This document shows, piece after piece, positions 6,051-14,515 of a stretch of DNA of 64,000 nucleotides; the stretch's first letter is position 1; each line of letters opens with the position of its first letter. Origin of the DNA: Aristaeella hokkaidonensis (GTDB taxonomy: Bacteria; Bacillota; Clostridia; Christensenellales; Aristaeellaceae); assembly GCF_018128945.1 (NCBI RefSeq), contig NZ_CP068393.1, positions 1,612,001 to 1,676,000 on the forward strand, given 5' to 3'. Below the pieces are notes generated by a model. It was not told the DNA's origin, did no database searches, and was given only the letters and a program-made list of their open reading frames with translations. Position numbers and translations under genes: made by a program.

Positions 6051-7667
6051 TTACGTTTTCTTACGGTTCTTCCGCTTGGTCAGGAATGCGTACAGACCAA
6101 TCAGGATCCAAATGCACGGGATAACAATCAGCAGCGTTTTTGATTCGGAAGGAAGCTCCCCGAAGGACACCTTCTTCCCTGCTTTGACTTCAATCTGATC
6201 CAGCTGGAAAAGGCTGGTCACGTCAGCGTACAGCTTTTCGATATACGCGTCGCTCATCTTTTCTTTCCGGCGTGCGCTTTTCGCAGTGCTTTCAATCAGC
6301 TGTCCGGCAGCGGAACGCAGGCTGTTGCTGCCGTTGAACACCGGCGTAACAAAGGTATCCGAGGTGTACTTTTGCAGCAGCTCGCTGGCTTCAATCTTCA
6401 CGGAATAATGGTCGTCGTCCTCGCCTTTCCTGCTCAGGTAATCCCGATACTCTGCGCTTTGCTGAGCCTTCAGGGTCACCGGCAGATAACCTTCTGTCTC
6501 CGCATAACCCAGCTGAACCTTATTGCTGATCAGATACTGGGTAAACAGCCAGCTGGCCAGCACTTCCTGGGGATCATCCTTGTTGAAGATACAGATGCTG
6601 GGGCCCTGGCTGATCATCTTCGGTTCTTCCGGTTTAAACTGCGGAATCGGCATCACCCGGATATTGAACGGAACCACCTGTTCCTCATGAATGTCCAGCA
6701 TCGGCGCTTCGCTTCCCATCCAGGTAGCGCCGGCAGTGGAGTCAATCGCAAAGATGCACTGTCCGGCATTGAGGAAGTTGCCCGGGTAGCTGCTGATGGC
6801 AAACGTGGAGAAAGCCCGGCTCTTTGCGTGCTTATAGATTTCTTCCAGCAGTCCCTTGGTGGTGTCGTTGAAGAGCAGCACTTCCCCCTCCGCTGTGGAA
6901 TACGGAGCGTCCAGCTGTTTGAGCATGGTAATCATCATATTGTCCGTGCTCTTGTAGATAAAGGGAATCATCACCTTCTGGCCGTTAATCTTAAAGGTGC
7001 CGTCTTCGTTTTTCTCCATGGCCTTTTCGCTGACTTCCCACACAAAGTCCCAGGTTACCACTTCAGGCAGTTCGTATCCCAGCTTCTTTACCATATCCTC
7101 ATTGACGTACAGGGCTTCTGTGGAGCGCATATAGGGCATGGCGTAATAATGGTCTTCCAGCACGCACTCTGCCAGGAATTCCGGTACAATCTCCTCCTGT
7201 TTCGGGGAATCAAAGCGGACCTCGCTTCCCCCAAGCCCGTACCGGCTGTCTTTCATCCAGTCATCCATCTGCAGCACAACGTCCTGGCCTGTCATATACG
7301 TGGCGATATGGTCCGGATAGGTAATGCATACATTCGGTGTTGTTTTCGTCGCAATATTGGTAATCACGTCAGCAAAGATCCGCCCGTAATCCGCGTACAG
7401 GCGCAGATTGATCTTCACATTCGGATACATTTCTTCAAATTCTTTGATGGCGTTCGTATAAACAGCCGTCTGCACCTTGTTGGTATCATTCTTGGCCCAG
7501 AAGACCAGTTCAATCGGCTTGGAATCATCAAACGGTTCCGGGATCTTCGCATTCCCGGCTCCCGTCGCTTCCCGGCTCTCCAGCCGTCCATGGCATCCGG
7601 ACAGCAGAATCAGTGATATAACAAGCATCGCACAAACTGCGATCCGCTTTACATTCTTTCTCTTCAC
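6051..7667 (-). CDS. Sugar ABC transporter substrate-binding lipoprotein with C-terminal membrane anchor
   Basis: A 538-residue extracellular solute-binding protein of the family that binds oligosaccharides or glycerol-3-phosphate (UgpB/MalE-like). It has a lipoprotein signal with lipobox LLSGC near residue 25, and the motif VFWAKNDTNKVQTAVY at the start of the binding fold. Unusually, it also ends in a hydrophobic helix (TLLIVIPCIWILIGLYAFLT) followed by KRKNRKK, which is a typical membrane anchor with a cytoplasmic positive tail. The protein would thus be fixed at both ends. It is the last gene of an operon with an ATPase and two permeases; a binding protein is more often first. Substrate unknown. 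Confidence 0.88.
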   Translation of the reverse strand: MKRKNVKRIAVCAMLVISLILLSGCHGRLESREATGAGNAKIPEPFDDSKPIELVFWAKNDTNKVQTAVYTNAIKEFEEMYPNVKINLRLYADYGRIFADVITNIATKTTPNVCITYPDHIATYMTGQDVVLQMDDWMKDSRYGLGGSEVRFDSPKQEEIVPEFLAECVLEDHYYAMPYMRSTEALYVNEDMVKKLGYELPEVVTWDFVWEVSEKAMEKNEDGTFKINGQKVMIPFIYKSTDNMMITMLKQLDAPYSTAEGEVLLFNDTTKGLLEEIYKHAKSRAFSTFAISSYPGNFLNAGQCIFAIDSTAGATWMGSEAPMLDIHEEQVVPFNIRVMPIPQFKPEEPKMISQGPSICIFNKDDPQEVLASWLFTQYLISNKVQLGYAETEGYLPVTLKAQQSAEYRDYLSRKGEDDDHYSVKIEASELLQKYTSDTFVTPVFNGSNSLRSAAGQLIESTAKSARRKEKMSDAYIEKLYADVTSLFQLDQIEVKAGKKVSFGELPSESKTLLIVIPCIWILIGLYAFLTKRKNRKKT

Positions 7668-7673
7668 TGCCTG

Positions 7674-7707
7674 TACCTCCTACTTCCTACTTCCTACCTC
7701 CTGCCTC
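7674..7707. repeat. Heptanucleotide tandem repeat, TACYTCC type
   Basis: Five 7-base units in register (TACCTCC, TACTTCC, TACTTCC, TACCTCC, TGCCTC) lie between the permease and binding-protein genes. The unit recurs at 11423 and 23582. Confidence 0.8.
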
Positions 7708-7710
7708 AAC

Positions 7711-8562
7711 TTATCCCTTTGTTCCTCCCCTGGAAACTCCCGCCATAATCTTGTCACGGAACACCAGGAAAAGCACAATCAGCGGGATGCTGACGACCAC
7801 CACAGCCGCCATCATTGCCGGAATATCCTGACGGCCGAATCCGCTCTCCCGGATCGCCTGGATGCCGTTCGATACCAGGAAATACTTTGATTCTTTGGTA
7901 ATCAGTCTCGGCCATACATAGCTGTTCCAGCATTCAATTACTTTCAGGATGGCTATGGTCACAATCGTCGGCTGGCTGATGGGCACCATCACCTTAAGCA
8001 GGTACTTCAGGTCGCTGGTACCGTCCACCTTTGCCGCATTGTACAGTTCATCCGGAATAGCTTCAAAGTTTTCCTTCAGCAGGTAGATATAGAACACACT
8101 GGTTACCGAAGGAAGGATCAGACCAAGATAGGTCAGGTCGCCCTTCTGGAATCCCCAGTTGACGATCGTCACATAGTTGGTGATAATCACCAGCTCCGTA
8201 GGAATCATCATCAGGCTCAGGAACAAAGCAAACAGCAGGTTTTTCCCCTTGAATTCCAGTCTGGAGAATGCAAATGCCGCCGGCACAATCACCAGCATCA
8301 TCAATCCCGTAGTCGCCACAGTGAAAATCAAAGTATTCGCAAAATACCTTCCGAGACTGACCTCAGTAAAGGCTTTGACGTAGTTCTCCCCTGTCGGTTC
8401 CATGGTAATGAACTCAGGGGTTTTTTCATTGTTGTAAGATGCGGTATTCTTGACGCTGGTCAGCACCATCCAGTAAAAGGGAAACAGAACAATAACCGCC
8501 CAGATCACCAGGAACAGGTAAATCAGTCCCCGTGATACCCTTGCGTTCTTTTTCTCAATCAT
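7711..8562 (-). CDS. Carbohydrate ABC transporter permease (MalG/UgpE type)
   Basis: A 283-residue inner-membrane permease with about six transmembrane segments and the EAA loop (ELYNAAKVDGTSDLKYLLKVM) that docks on the ATPase. The N-terminus (SRGLIYLFLVIWAVIVLFPF) is typical of the MalG subfamily. It pairs with the permease at 8661 and the ATPase at 9551. The gene starts at the ATG at 8562 after a weak GAAGAA site, about 100 bases downstream of the previous gene with a heptamer repeat between them. Sugar family is clear; the sugar is not. Confidence 0.9.
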   Translation of the reverse strand: MIEKKNARVSRGLIYLFLVIWAVIVLFPFYWMVLTSVKNTASYNNEKTPEFITMEPTGENYVKAFTEVSLGRYFANTLIFTVATTGLMMLVIVPAAFAFSRLEFKGKNLLFALFLSLMMIPTELVIITNYVTIVNWGFQKGDLTYLGLILPSVTSVFYIYLLKENFEAIPDELYNAAKVDGTSDLKYLLKVMVPISQPTIVTIAILKVIECWNSYVWPRLITKESKYFLVSNGIQAIRESGFGRQDIPAMMAAVVVVSIPLIVLFLVFRDKIMAGVSRGGTKG

Positions 8563-8623
8563 ATTTCTTCATCCCCAAACACCTGTATACTCATCTTCGC
8601 AGCTCATGGTCAGGATTCCAATC

Positions 8624-8658
8624 ATAATGATGAATTATGAATTGTGAATTATGAATTG
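8624..8658. repeat. Heptanucleotide tandem repeat, ATGAATT type
   Basis: Five near-identical 7-base units (ATGAATT, with one GTGAATT) lie between the two permease genes and end just before the stop codon of the upstream one. Confidence 0.8.
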
Positions 8659-8660
8659 AT

Positions 8661-9554
8661 TTACATATACTGTACCTTGTTTCTGCTGAACTTCAGGTTA
8701 ATGTAGGTAATCGTAAACACAATAGCAAACAGGATCAATGCCGCTGCCGCCGCGTAGCCGGGATATCCTCCCTTATCACTGTACAGCATGTCATAGACAT
8801 AACCGACTATCGTGTTCATGCCTGCTTCATTCAGGTTTACGCCAAACAGCGCGACCTCGTCACTGTAAGCCTTGAAGGCTCCGATAAAGCCGGTAATGAC
8901 TAGATAGAAAACAGTCGGGCTGATCATGGGCAGGGTAATCTTCCGGAAAATCCGTCCGCTGCTTGCCCCGTCCACCTTGGCAGCTTTGTAATAATCCTGG
9001 TTGACGCTTGCCAGCGCGCTTGTCAGGATCAGGATCTTGAAAGGCATAACAATCCAGACCGTATACAGGCAGGTCACCAGCATCTTTGCCCAGTACGGTC
9101 CGTTAATGAAGTCAACCATGTCATATCCCATCGAACTGATCAGCGCGTTGATCAGGCCATCCGTGTATTCCGTCCGTGCGAACAGGATCATGAACACCAG
9201 GCCGACAGCCAGCGTATTGGTCACATACGGCAGGAAGTAAATGGTCTGGAAAGCTTTTTTCAGCGTTTTGATTGAGCTGAGGCCCAAGGCGATCAGCAGG
9301 GAGATTCCTGTGCTCACAGGCACTGTAATAGCCACCAGGATCAGGGTATTCTTCAGCGCCTGGATAAAGAACGGATCGCTCAGCACATGGCCGAAATTGC
9401 CCAGTCCGACGCCGGTATAGGTTTGTGCAATGGATTGGTAGTTTTCCTCAACGGAATAGAAGCATACGTCGATCAGCGGATAGACCATGAACACGCCCAG
9501 AAAAAGGATCGCCGGCAGCAGATACAGCCAGGCCTTCAGGTTGTTCTTTTTCAT
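8661..9554 (-). CDS. Carbohydrate ABC transporter permease (MalF/UgpA type)
   Basis: A 297-residue polytopic permease with about six transmembrane helices. The EAA motif is seen as DYYKAAKVDGASSGRIFRKI near residue 205. The N-terminus KAWLYLLPAILFLGVFMVYP is characteristic of the MalF/UgpA branch. Its ATG overlaps the stop of the upstream ATPase gene by four bases (ATGA at 9551-9554), so the two are translationally coupled. Together with the gene at 7711 it forms the membrane channel of the importer. Confidence 0.92.
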   Translation of the reverse strand: MKKNNLKAWLYLLPAILFLGVFMVYPLIDVCFYSVEENYQSIAQTYTGVGLGNFGHVLSDPFFIQALKNTLILVAITVPVSTGISLLIALGLSSIKTLKKAFQTIYFLPYVTNTLAVGLVFMILFARTEYTDGLINALISSMGYDMVDFINGPYWAKMLVTCLYTVWIVMPFKILILTSALASVNQDYYKAAKVDGASSGRIFRKITLPMISPTVFYLVITGFIGAFKAYSDEVALFGVNLNEAGMNTIVGYVYDMLYSDKGGYPGYAAAAALILFAIVFTITYINLKFSRNKVQYM

Positions 9555-10639
9555 ACCCGTTCCTCGCTCTCCTTGTCAAACAGGAAAACCTTATACGGTT
9601 TCAGGTTGAAACGCACGGTCTTCTGGTCCGGATCGAATTTGTTTTCGGCGCTGACAATGGAACGGATGCTCCTGCCTGTCATCTGCGGATGTGTGGAAAC
9701 AACGCTCACGTCCCGTCCCATCACTTCCACCCGGTCCATCTGGCAGGTCATACGCCCTTCATTCGCGTCCGGGATAAAGCCTTCCGGCCGGATGCCGACC
9801 CATACATGCATGTCCTTCCGTCCGGGCACATCCAGTACGTCTTCCTCACCGATATACAGTTTTTCGTTTTTCACCTCGCCATGGAACACATTGATCTGCG
9901 GCGTCCCCAGGAACTGAGCCACAAACAGGTTCGCAGGCTCATCATAAACATCCTGGGGTTTTCCGATCTGGTGTACCACGCCGTCCTTCATTACGATGAT
10001 CAGGTCACTGATACTCATGGCTTCTTCCTGGTCATGCGTCACGAAAATCGTGGTAACCCCTGTCTCCCGCTGAATCCGGCGGAGTTCTTCCCGCGTCTGC
10101 AGCCTCAACCTGGCGTCCAGGTTGCTCAACGGCTCATCCAGCAGCAGAACCTTCGGGATTTTCACCAGAGCCCGGGCAATGGCCACGCGCTGCTGCTGGC
10201 CGCCGGAAAGCTCCTTCGGTTTCCGTTCCATAAGGCCGTCCAGCTGCACCAGTTTCGCGGTCTCCACCGCCTTCTGGTGCATGGCTTCCTTGGACATCTT
10301 CTGTGCGCCCTTCAGGTTCTGCAGCGGAAAGATGATGTTCTCCTCCACCGTCATATGCGGATAAAGGGCATAATTCTGGAATACAAGACCGACGCCCCGC
10401 TCTTCCGGCGGAAGGTTCGTCACGTCTTCATCCCCGAAGTATATCTTTCCCTTTGTCGGCGTCTCCAGTCCGCTGATCAGGTTCAGCGTCGTGCTTTTTC
10501 CGCAGCCGCTGGGGCCCAGCAGGCCGATCAGCTTACCGTCCGGGATTTCAAAATTGAAATTGTTGACAGCAATGACCTCCGCCCCCTTCTTATTTCGGGA
10601 CGGGAAACACTTTGTCAGGTTTTCCAGCACTACTTTCAT
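9551..10639 (-). CDS. Sugar ABC transporter ATP-binding protein (MalK/UgpC type)
   Basis: A 362-residue ATPase. Walker A is GPSGCGKST (around residue 43), Q-loop QNYALYP, signature LSGGQQQR, Walker B LLLDEPLSNLD and the switch His in THDQEEA. The last third is the C-terminal OB-fold (TOBE) domain found in MalK-type subunits, with the GIRPEGF signature. It is the first gene of the operon, followed by both permeases and the binding protein. A promoter at 10716-10744 drives it. The MalK family handles oligosaccharides and polyols, but the substrate is not evident. Confidence 0.93.
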   Translation of the reverse strand: MKVVLENLTKCFPSRNKKGAEVIAVNNFNFEIPDGKLIGLLGPSGCGKSTTLNLISGLETPTKGKIYFGDEDVTNLPPEERGVGLVFQNYALYPHMTVEENIIFPLQNLKGAQKMSKEAMHQKAVETAKLVQLDGLMERKPKELSGGQQQRVAIARALVKIPKVLLLDEPLSNLDARLRLQTREELRRIQRETGVTTIFVTHDQEEAMSISDLIIVMKDGVVHQIGKPQDVYDEPANLFVAQFLGTPQINVFHGEVKNEKLYIGEEDVLDVPGRKDMHVWVGIRPEGFIPDANEGRMTCQMDRVEVMGRDVSVVSTHPQMTGRSIRSIVSAENKFDPDQKTVRFNLKPYKVFLFDKESEERV

Positions 10640-10715
10640 GGCATCCGCTTCCTTTCGACAATCCCTCCGCGCTCTTGTGCGGAAAGGTTCGGATGATGTA
10701 TACTTACTTTGCTTG

Positions 10716-10744
10716 ATTTTACCATATCATAGCTGGAAAAACAA
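10716..10744 (-). promoter_or_regulatory. Promoter of the sugar ABC operon
   Basis: TTGTTT (10739-10744), a 17-base spacer and TAAAAT (10716-10721) on the minus strand, about 77 bases before the ATPase start. No operator was recognised. Confidence 0.6.
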
Positions 10745-10762
10745 CGGAAAGGATGGTCCCGT

Positions 10763-12121
10763 ATGCGATCCGCACAGTCAAAATACGGATATGGAATGAC
10801 CCTTTCCGCCTGTCTCTGGCTTGGGCTGTTTCCGCTGCTGGGCGGATCCTATGCCCATATCACATACAACAAATGGATCATCATGCTGATCCTGACTGGC
10901 ATAACCCTGCCTTGTTTTCTCTTTGACCTGGTCCGGGACCGTATCCTGAATAAAGAACCCGGCCGGAAGCTGTCGTTTCGTGACGTCTTCCCTGCCATCA
11001 TCGCTTCTTTACACATCCTTTGGATCTTGATCACCTGCCTGCTCTGTACCGGCTCCTATGATCCGGATGTCTGGTGGCGGGGAAAGCCCGTACATTTTGA
11101 GGGTCTGGCCTCACAGCTGTGCTATTTTTCCCTCTTTATTTGCTTTTTCTTTTCCCGTGTTCACCTGAAACCCGTCCTGCTTTCCGCAGCAGCCGGTGTT
11201 GCTGTTTTCTTTGTCATTGTTATGCTGCAGCGAAGCGGCGAAAATCCTTTGGGGCTATACCCGCCCGGAAGAAGCTATGCGAAGAATCCGGAGTTTCAGG
11301 GCACCATCGGCAACATCGATATGGGCACCGGCTATCTCCTGCTCCTCGCCGGTCTCTTTCTCTATGCCCTGCTGTCAAATCTTCCCAAATTCCACGCATC
11401 CAACAACTCCCGTCAAACTTCCTACATCCTACCTCCTACCTCCTACCTCCTACCTGTTTCGATTGCTTTTCTCCTCTCCCTCTATCTGATCATCACCATG
11501 GACGTCCAGTTCGGTGTCATTTCCCTGGCTGTCCTGTTCCTGGTTACCTTGCTGTGCTTTATACCGAAAAAGTATCGCCTGCTGGCATTCATCCTGCTGA
11601 TTATCGCCGTCCTGCTCGTCGTCTGGTTCTGGCCATTGTATGGCGGCGGCATCTGGGAACTTCATGAAATCCTTCACGGACGGATACGTCTTTCCTTCGG
11701 CAGCGACCGGATTGCTGTCTGGTACTACAGCCTGCTCCTTTCAGGGGAAAGTCTTCTCACCGGCGGCGGTTCGGGCACGTTCGCTTCCCGCTTCAATCAC
11801 TTCATACAAGAAAACAATCTGATCATTCCCGCCGAACAGGATGGGCATCCCCTGCCGAATGTCTTTGATGCTCCTCATAGTGAGTATCTGAACCAGCTGG
11901 TCAATCACGGGCTGCCTGCCCTGATCCTGTTCGTCCTGCTCCTGCTCCTGTCCATATTCCGCAGGCACGACAGATGCCTTCCGCTTCTTACCCCCTGTTC
12001 CGCGTCCGTTTTGTGCTATGCAATCCAGGGCATCTTTTCCTATCCTGTTTGCCTTGTTGCTCCTATGTTTTGGATTCTTTTGGCTCTCTCATTCGCAGAA
12101 CCAAAAGAATCCAAAACATAA
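10763..12121 (+). CDS. O-antigen ligase / polymerase-like membrane protein
   Basis: A 452-residue protein with about ten to twelve transmembrane segments, ending PVCLVAPMFWILLALSF. A large extracytoplasmic loop between residues about 290 and 385 holds DAPHSEYLNQLVNHGLP, the His- and Glu-containing motif typical of the Wzy/O-antigen ligase family (PF04932). Such proteins join or polymerise lipid-linked glycans outside the membrane. The most unusual part is a hydrophilic spacer near residue 220 (SRQTSYILPPTSYLLP) that is encoded by a 7-base tandem repeat (11423-11457). A slip of one unit would shift the frame, so expression may be variable. It stands alone on the plus strand between convergent and divergent neighbours. 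Confidence 0.8.
   Translation: MRSAQSKYGYGMTLSACLWLGLFPLLGGSYAHITYNKWIIMLILTGITLPCFLFDLVRDRILNKEPGRKLSFRDVFPAIIASLHILWILITCLLCTGSYDPDVWWRGKPVHFEGLASQLCYFSLFICFFFSRVHLKPVLLSAAAGVAVFFVIVMLQRSGENPLGLYPPGRSYAKNPEFQGTIGNIDMGTGYLLLLAGLFLYALLSNLPKFHASNNSRQTSYILPPTSYLLPVSIAFLLSLYLIITMDVQFGVISLAVLFLVTLLCFIPKKYRLLAFILLIIAVLLVVWFWPLYGGGIWELHEILHGRIRLSFGSDRIAVWYYSLLLSGESLLTGGGSGTFASRFNHFIQENNLIIPAEQDGHPLPNVFDAPHSEYLNQLVNHGLPALILFVLLLLLSIFRRHDRCLPLLTPCSASVLCYAIQGIFSYPVCLVAPMFWILLALSFAEPKESKT
11423..11457. repeat. Heptanucleotide tandem repeat inside a coding region
   Basis: Five units in register (TACATCC, three TACCTCC, TACCTGT) lie within the O-antigen-ligase-like gene. The same family occurs between genes at 7674 and 23582. 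Confidence 0.85.
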
Positions 12122-12151
12122 CTCTTCACTTTTCACTCTTCACTCTACACT
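12121..12151. repeat. Heptanucleotide tandem repeat, ACTCTTC type
   Basis: Units ACTCTTC, ACTTTTC, ACTCTTC, ACTCTAC follow directly on the stop codon of the ligase-like gene and precede the terminator. The same pattern occurs at 23508-23560. Confidence 0.8.
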
Positions 12152-12152
12152 A

Positions 12153-12184
12153 AAACCCGCTCCGGATTTCTCCGGAGCGGGTTT
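12153..12184. terminator. Bidirectional terminator between convergent genes
   Basis: A 14-base-pair stem (AAACCCGCTCCGGA and its complement, loop TTTC) lies between the plus-strand ligase-like gene and the minus-strand peptidoglycan-binding gene. T-rich tracts lie mainly on the plus-strand side. Confidence 0.8.
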
Positions 12185-12195
12185 CCTTTAAATTT

Positions 12196-12621
12196 TCATT
12201 CTTCATTGTCATTTCTGACTGCTTCATCGCTGTACAGTAAGGCTTGCGTCTTTTCCCCTGCATAGCCGTCAGCATCAAGCCCGTTCTTCATCTGGAACGC
12301 AATGACAGCCTCCTGTGTCCCCTGGCCGAACTGGCCGTCGATCTCGCCGTCATAGTATCCCAGGGCCTTCAGCCGTTCCTGCAGCCTGGTTACCTTGTCT
12401 CCCCTGGATCCTGTCCCCAGTGCCGGTTCCGGAGTGTCCTGCTCCACATAGCCCGCAGCACGTACCGAACCAGGCACAGGCGGCAGTGGTGTCGGTGTCA
12501 GGCTCATTTCCCGCCGGACCTCGCCAATGGTCGGAATCATATAAGTTGCCAGGACAACAGCCAGGATCAGCATCACTGCCAGCCCGGCAATTCCGGCAAT
12601 CATCTTCGGATTCTTGTTCAT
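12196..12621 (-). CDS. Membrane-anchored peptidoglycan-binding domain protein
   Basis: A 141-residue protein. An N-terminal hydrophobic helix (GIAGLAVMLILAVVLATYMIP) anchors it, a Pro/Thr-rich linker follows (TPTPLPPVPG), and residues about 73-135 form a PG_binding_1 domain (GDKVTRLQERLKALGYYDGEIDGQFG...). This domain binds cell-wall peptidoglycan. There is no catalytic domain. The ATG at 12621 was chosen because AAAAGGA lies upstream; the reading from 12624 would use TTG. Its start overlaps the region just after the DegV stop, so it is probably co-transcribed with degV. Role unknown beyond wall attachment. Confidence 0.82.
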   Translation of the reverse strand: MNKNPKMIAGIAGLAVMLILAVVLATYMIPTIGEVRREMSLTPTPLPPVPGSVRAAGYVEQDTPEPALGTGSRGDKVTRLQERLKALGYYDGEIDGQFGQGTQEAVIAFQMKNGLDADGYAGEKTQALLYSDEAVRNDNEE

Positions 12622-12624
12622 CAA

Positions 12625-13482
12625 TCAGCTGTCCTTTTCTTCTTTCCGCATGAACATCAGTCCAAGGGTGTCCGGTCCGCAGTGGGTGCAAATCGTGCAG
12701 CCTGCCATGGCCTCCAGCACTTCCCGGAACAGACCGTAGCTCTTCACCGTATCAATGGCAAACCGTACCAGGCCTTCCTCGCTGGGAGAATGAACCACCA
12801 CGACCCGGCTGAAGTCGATATTCTGATCATTCTCCAGTACGTCCCGAATGTAATGCTTCAGGTAATGTTCATACCGTCCGCGATACTTCTGGCCGGGATG
12901 CATTTTGCCATCCGCAACCACAATGGAAGGACGGATATGCAGCATCTTTGCGCCCAGCGCCTCCAGTCCGCTGCAGCGGCCTCCGCGCCGCAGGTAGTCG
13001 ATTGTCCTGACCACGAAGCTGGAGCAGACCAGGCCAGTCTTGGCGCGAAGCGCTTCAGCAATGGCTGCTCCGTCGTCCGCACCCTCCTGGATCATTTTAA
13101 TGCCCTCCAGCACCAGCAGTCCACTGCCCGTGGAAAGATTGCGGCTGTCCACCACAAACACATTGCCGACTTCCTTGCTGGCTTCCACAGCGTCGCCATA
13201 GCTCGTGGAAAACTCACTGCTCAGGCAGATATGCACCAGCTGATCGCAGTTTTTCAGCTGTTCTTTGAAGAATTCCTTGTACTCGTACGTATTCACTGCG
13301 GCCGTACGGACAGACTTACCGGCTTCAGTCGCACGGAAGATATCCCGGGGTGTCACGTCCACTCCGTCATGGAATACTTGTCCGTCAATGATTACGCTCA
13401 GCGGTGCAACACCGATCTGATACTTCCGGATCCAGTCCGGCGTCAGGTCGCATGTGCTGTCTGCGGTCATTCTGATCTTCAT
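12625..13482 (-). CDS. DegV family fatty-acid-binding protein
   Basis: A 285-residue DegV-family protein. The N-terminal signature is MTADSTCDLTPDWI; the fatty-acid carboxylate contacts are the Ser/Thr of TADST, the CLSSEFSTSY segment near residue 90 and RTIDYLRRGGR near residue 158. DegV/FakB proteins bind fatty acids and present them to FakA kinase for acyl-phosphate formation. No FakA is visible here. Bacillota often carry several DegV paralogues with different fatty-acid preferences, which cannot be read off the sequence. It lies directly upstream of the peptidoglycan-binding protein gene. Confidence 0.9.
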   Translation of the reverse strand: MKIRMTADSTCDLTPDWIRKYQIGVAPLSVIIDGQVFHDGVDVTPRDIFRATEAGKSVRTAAVNTYEYKEFFKEQLKNCDQLVHICLSSEFSTSYGDAVEASKEVGNVFVVDSRNLSTGSGLLVLEGIKMIQEGADDGAAIAEALRAKTGLVCSSFVVRTIDYLRRGGRCSGLEALGAKMLHIRPSIVVADGKMHPGQKYRGRYEHYLKHYIRDVLENDQNIDFSRVVVVHSPSEEGLVRFAIDTVKSYGLFREVLEAMAGCTICTHCGPDTLGLMFMRKEEKDS

Positions 13483-13536
13483 AAAATATGATACCTTTCT
13501 GCTATTACTACCAGCTTTCTATTGTTCAGCAAAAGT

Positions 13537-13560
13537 ATTAATTCTGAATTCTGAATTATA
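13537..13560. repeat. Short heptanucleotide repeat, AATTCTG type
   Basis: Two to three AATTCTG/AATTATA units end right before the stop of the permease gene at 13562. Same family as the AATTATG repeats elsewhere. Confidence 0.65.
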
Positions 13561-13561
13561 T

Positions 13562-14515
13562 TTACCTTTCCTCGCGGAAATAACTCAATCCAAGAGAAGC
13601 CGGCGGTTGATTCTCCCGCTTGTTCCGGATGCTGGAAATCACCAGCACAATAATGGTTACCACATACGGCAGCATCTTCAACAGCGGTTTGGTGGCCATG
13701 GTCACCTGAATCCAGCTGATATTGGTGATATAGCTGGAGCAAGAGAACAGGAACCCGAACACAAAGGATCCGATAATCGTCAGATGCGGCCGCCACAGCG
13801 CAAAGATAACCAGCGCGATGCTCAGCCATCCAAAGGCTTCCAGGCTCAGATATGCTTCCTGGGACACCATATAGTCGATAATGTAGTAGAATCCTCCCAG
13901 GCCGGCAATACCGCTTCCGATGCAGGTGGCCATGTATTTATATCGGGTCACGTTAATGCCCACCGCGTCCGCAGTCGCCGGGTTTTCACCCACAGCACGC
14001 AGCTGCAGCCCGACCCGGGTACGGAACAGCACCCAGCTGCTCAGCAGTACGATAATAATCGCCAGGAAAAAGAGTACGCCAAGGCACTGCAGACTATCCT
14101 GCCTGCCTGCGAAAGGCCAGCGATACATCATTTTCGGTCCGATCAGGTATACAGTCGCGTCCAGTTTGCTCATGATCACCTTCATCAGGCCTACGCCAAA
14201 GGTGGTCAGAGCCAGACCGGTCACATTCTGGTTTGCCCGGAGCGTTACCGTCAGGAAAGAATAGATCAGGCCGCAGAGCATGGACAGGAGCACGGAGCCC
14301 AGGATCCCCAGGAGCACAATCAGGAACGGCGGAAGGCCGCTCTTGCCGATCATGTTCAGGATCAGGCATCCGCCAGCGCCGCCCATGCACATGATACCGG
14401 GAATACCCAGGTTCAGGTGTCCGGCTTTCTCCGTCAGGATTTCGCCCGTGGAGCCGTACATAAATGTCGCGCCGAAAGCCAGCGAGTCAATCAGAAAGTT
14501 CAGCCAGATATTCAT
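13562..14515 (-). CDS. Nucleoside-type ABC transporter permease (NupQ/YufQ-like)
   Basis: A 317-residue permease with about eight hydrophobic segments, of the branched-chain-amino-acid/ribose superfamily (BPD_transp_2). The motif GAVLTEKAGHLNLGIPGIMCMGG appears near residue 30 as GEILTEKAGHLNLGIPG, a hallmark of the purine nucleoside transporters that go with BMP-family binding proteins. Its ATG overlaps the stop of the previous permease gene by four bases. It completes the transporter encoded by the genes up to 18668. Confidence 0.88.
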   Translation of the reverse strand: MNIWLNFLIDSLAFGATFMYGSTGEILTEKAGHLNLGIPGIMCMGGAGGCLILNMIGKSGLPPFLIVLLGILGSVLLSMLCGLIYSFLTVTLRANQNVTGLALTTFGVGLMKVIMSKLDATVYLIGPKMMYRWPFAGRQDSLQCLGVLFFLAIIIVLLSSWVLFRTRVGLQLRAVGENPATADAVGINVTRYKYMATCIGSGIAGLGGFYYIIDYMVSQEAYLSLEAFGWLSIALVIFALWRPHLTIIGSFVFGFLFSCSSYITNISWIQVTMATKPLLKMLPYVVTIIVLVISSIRNKRENQPPASLGLSYFREER

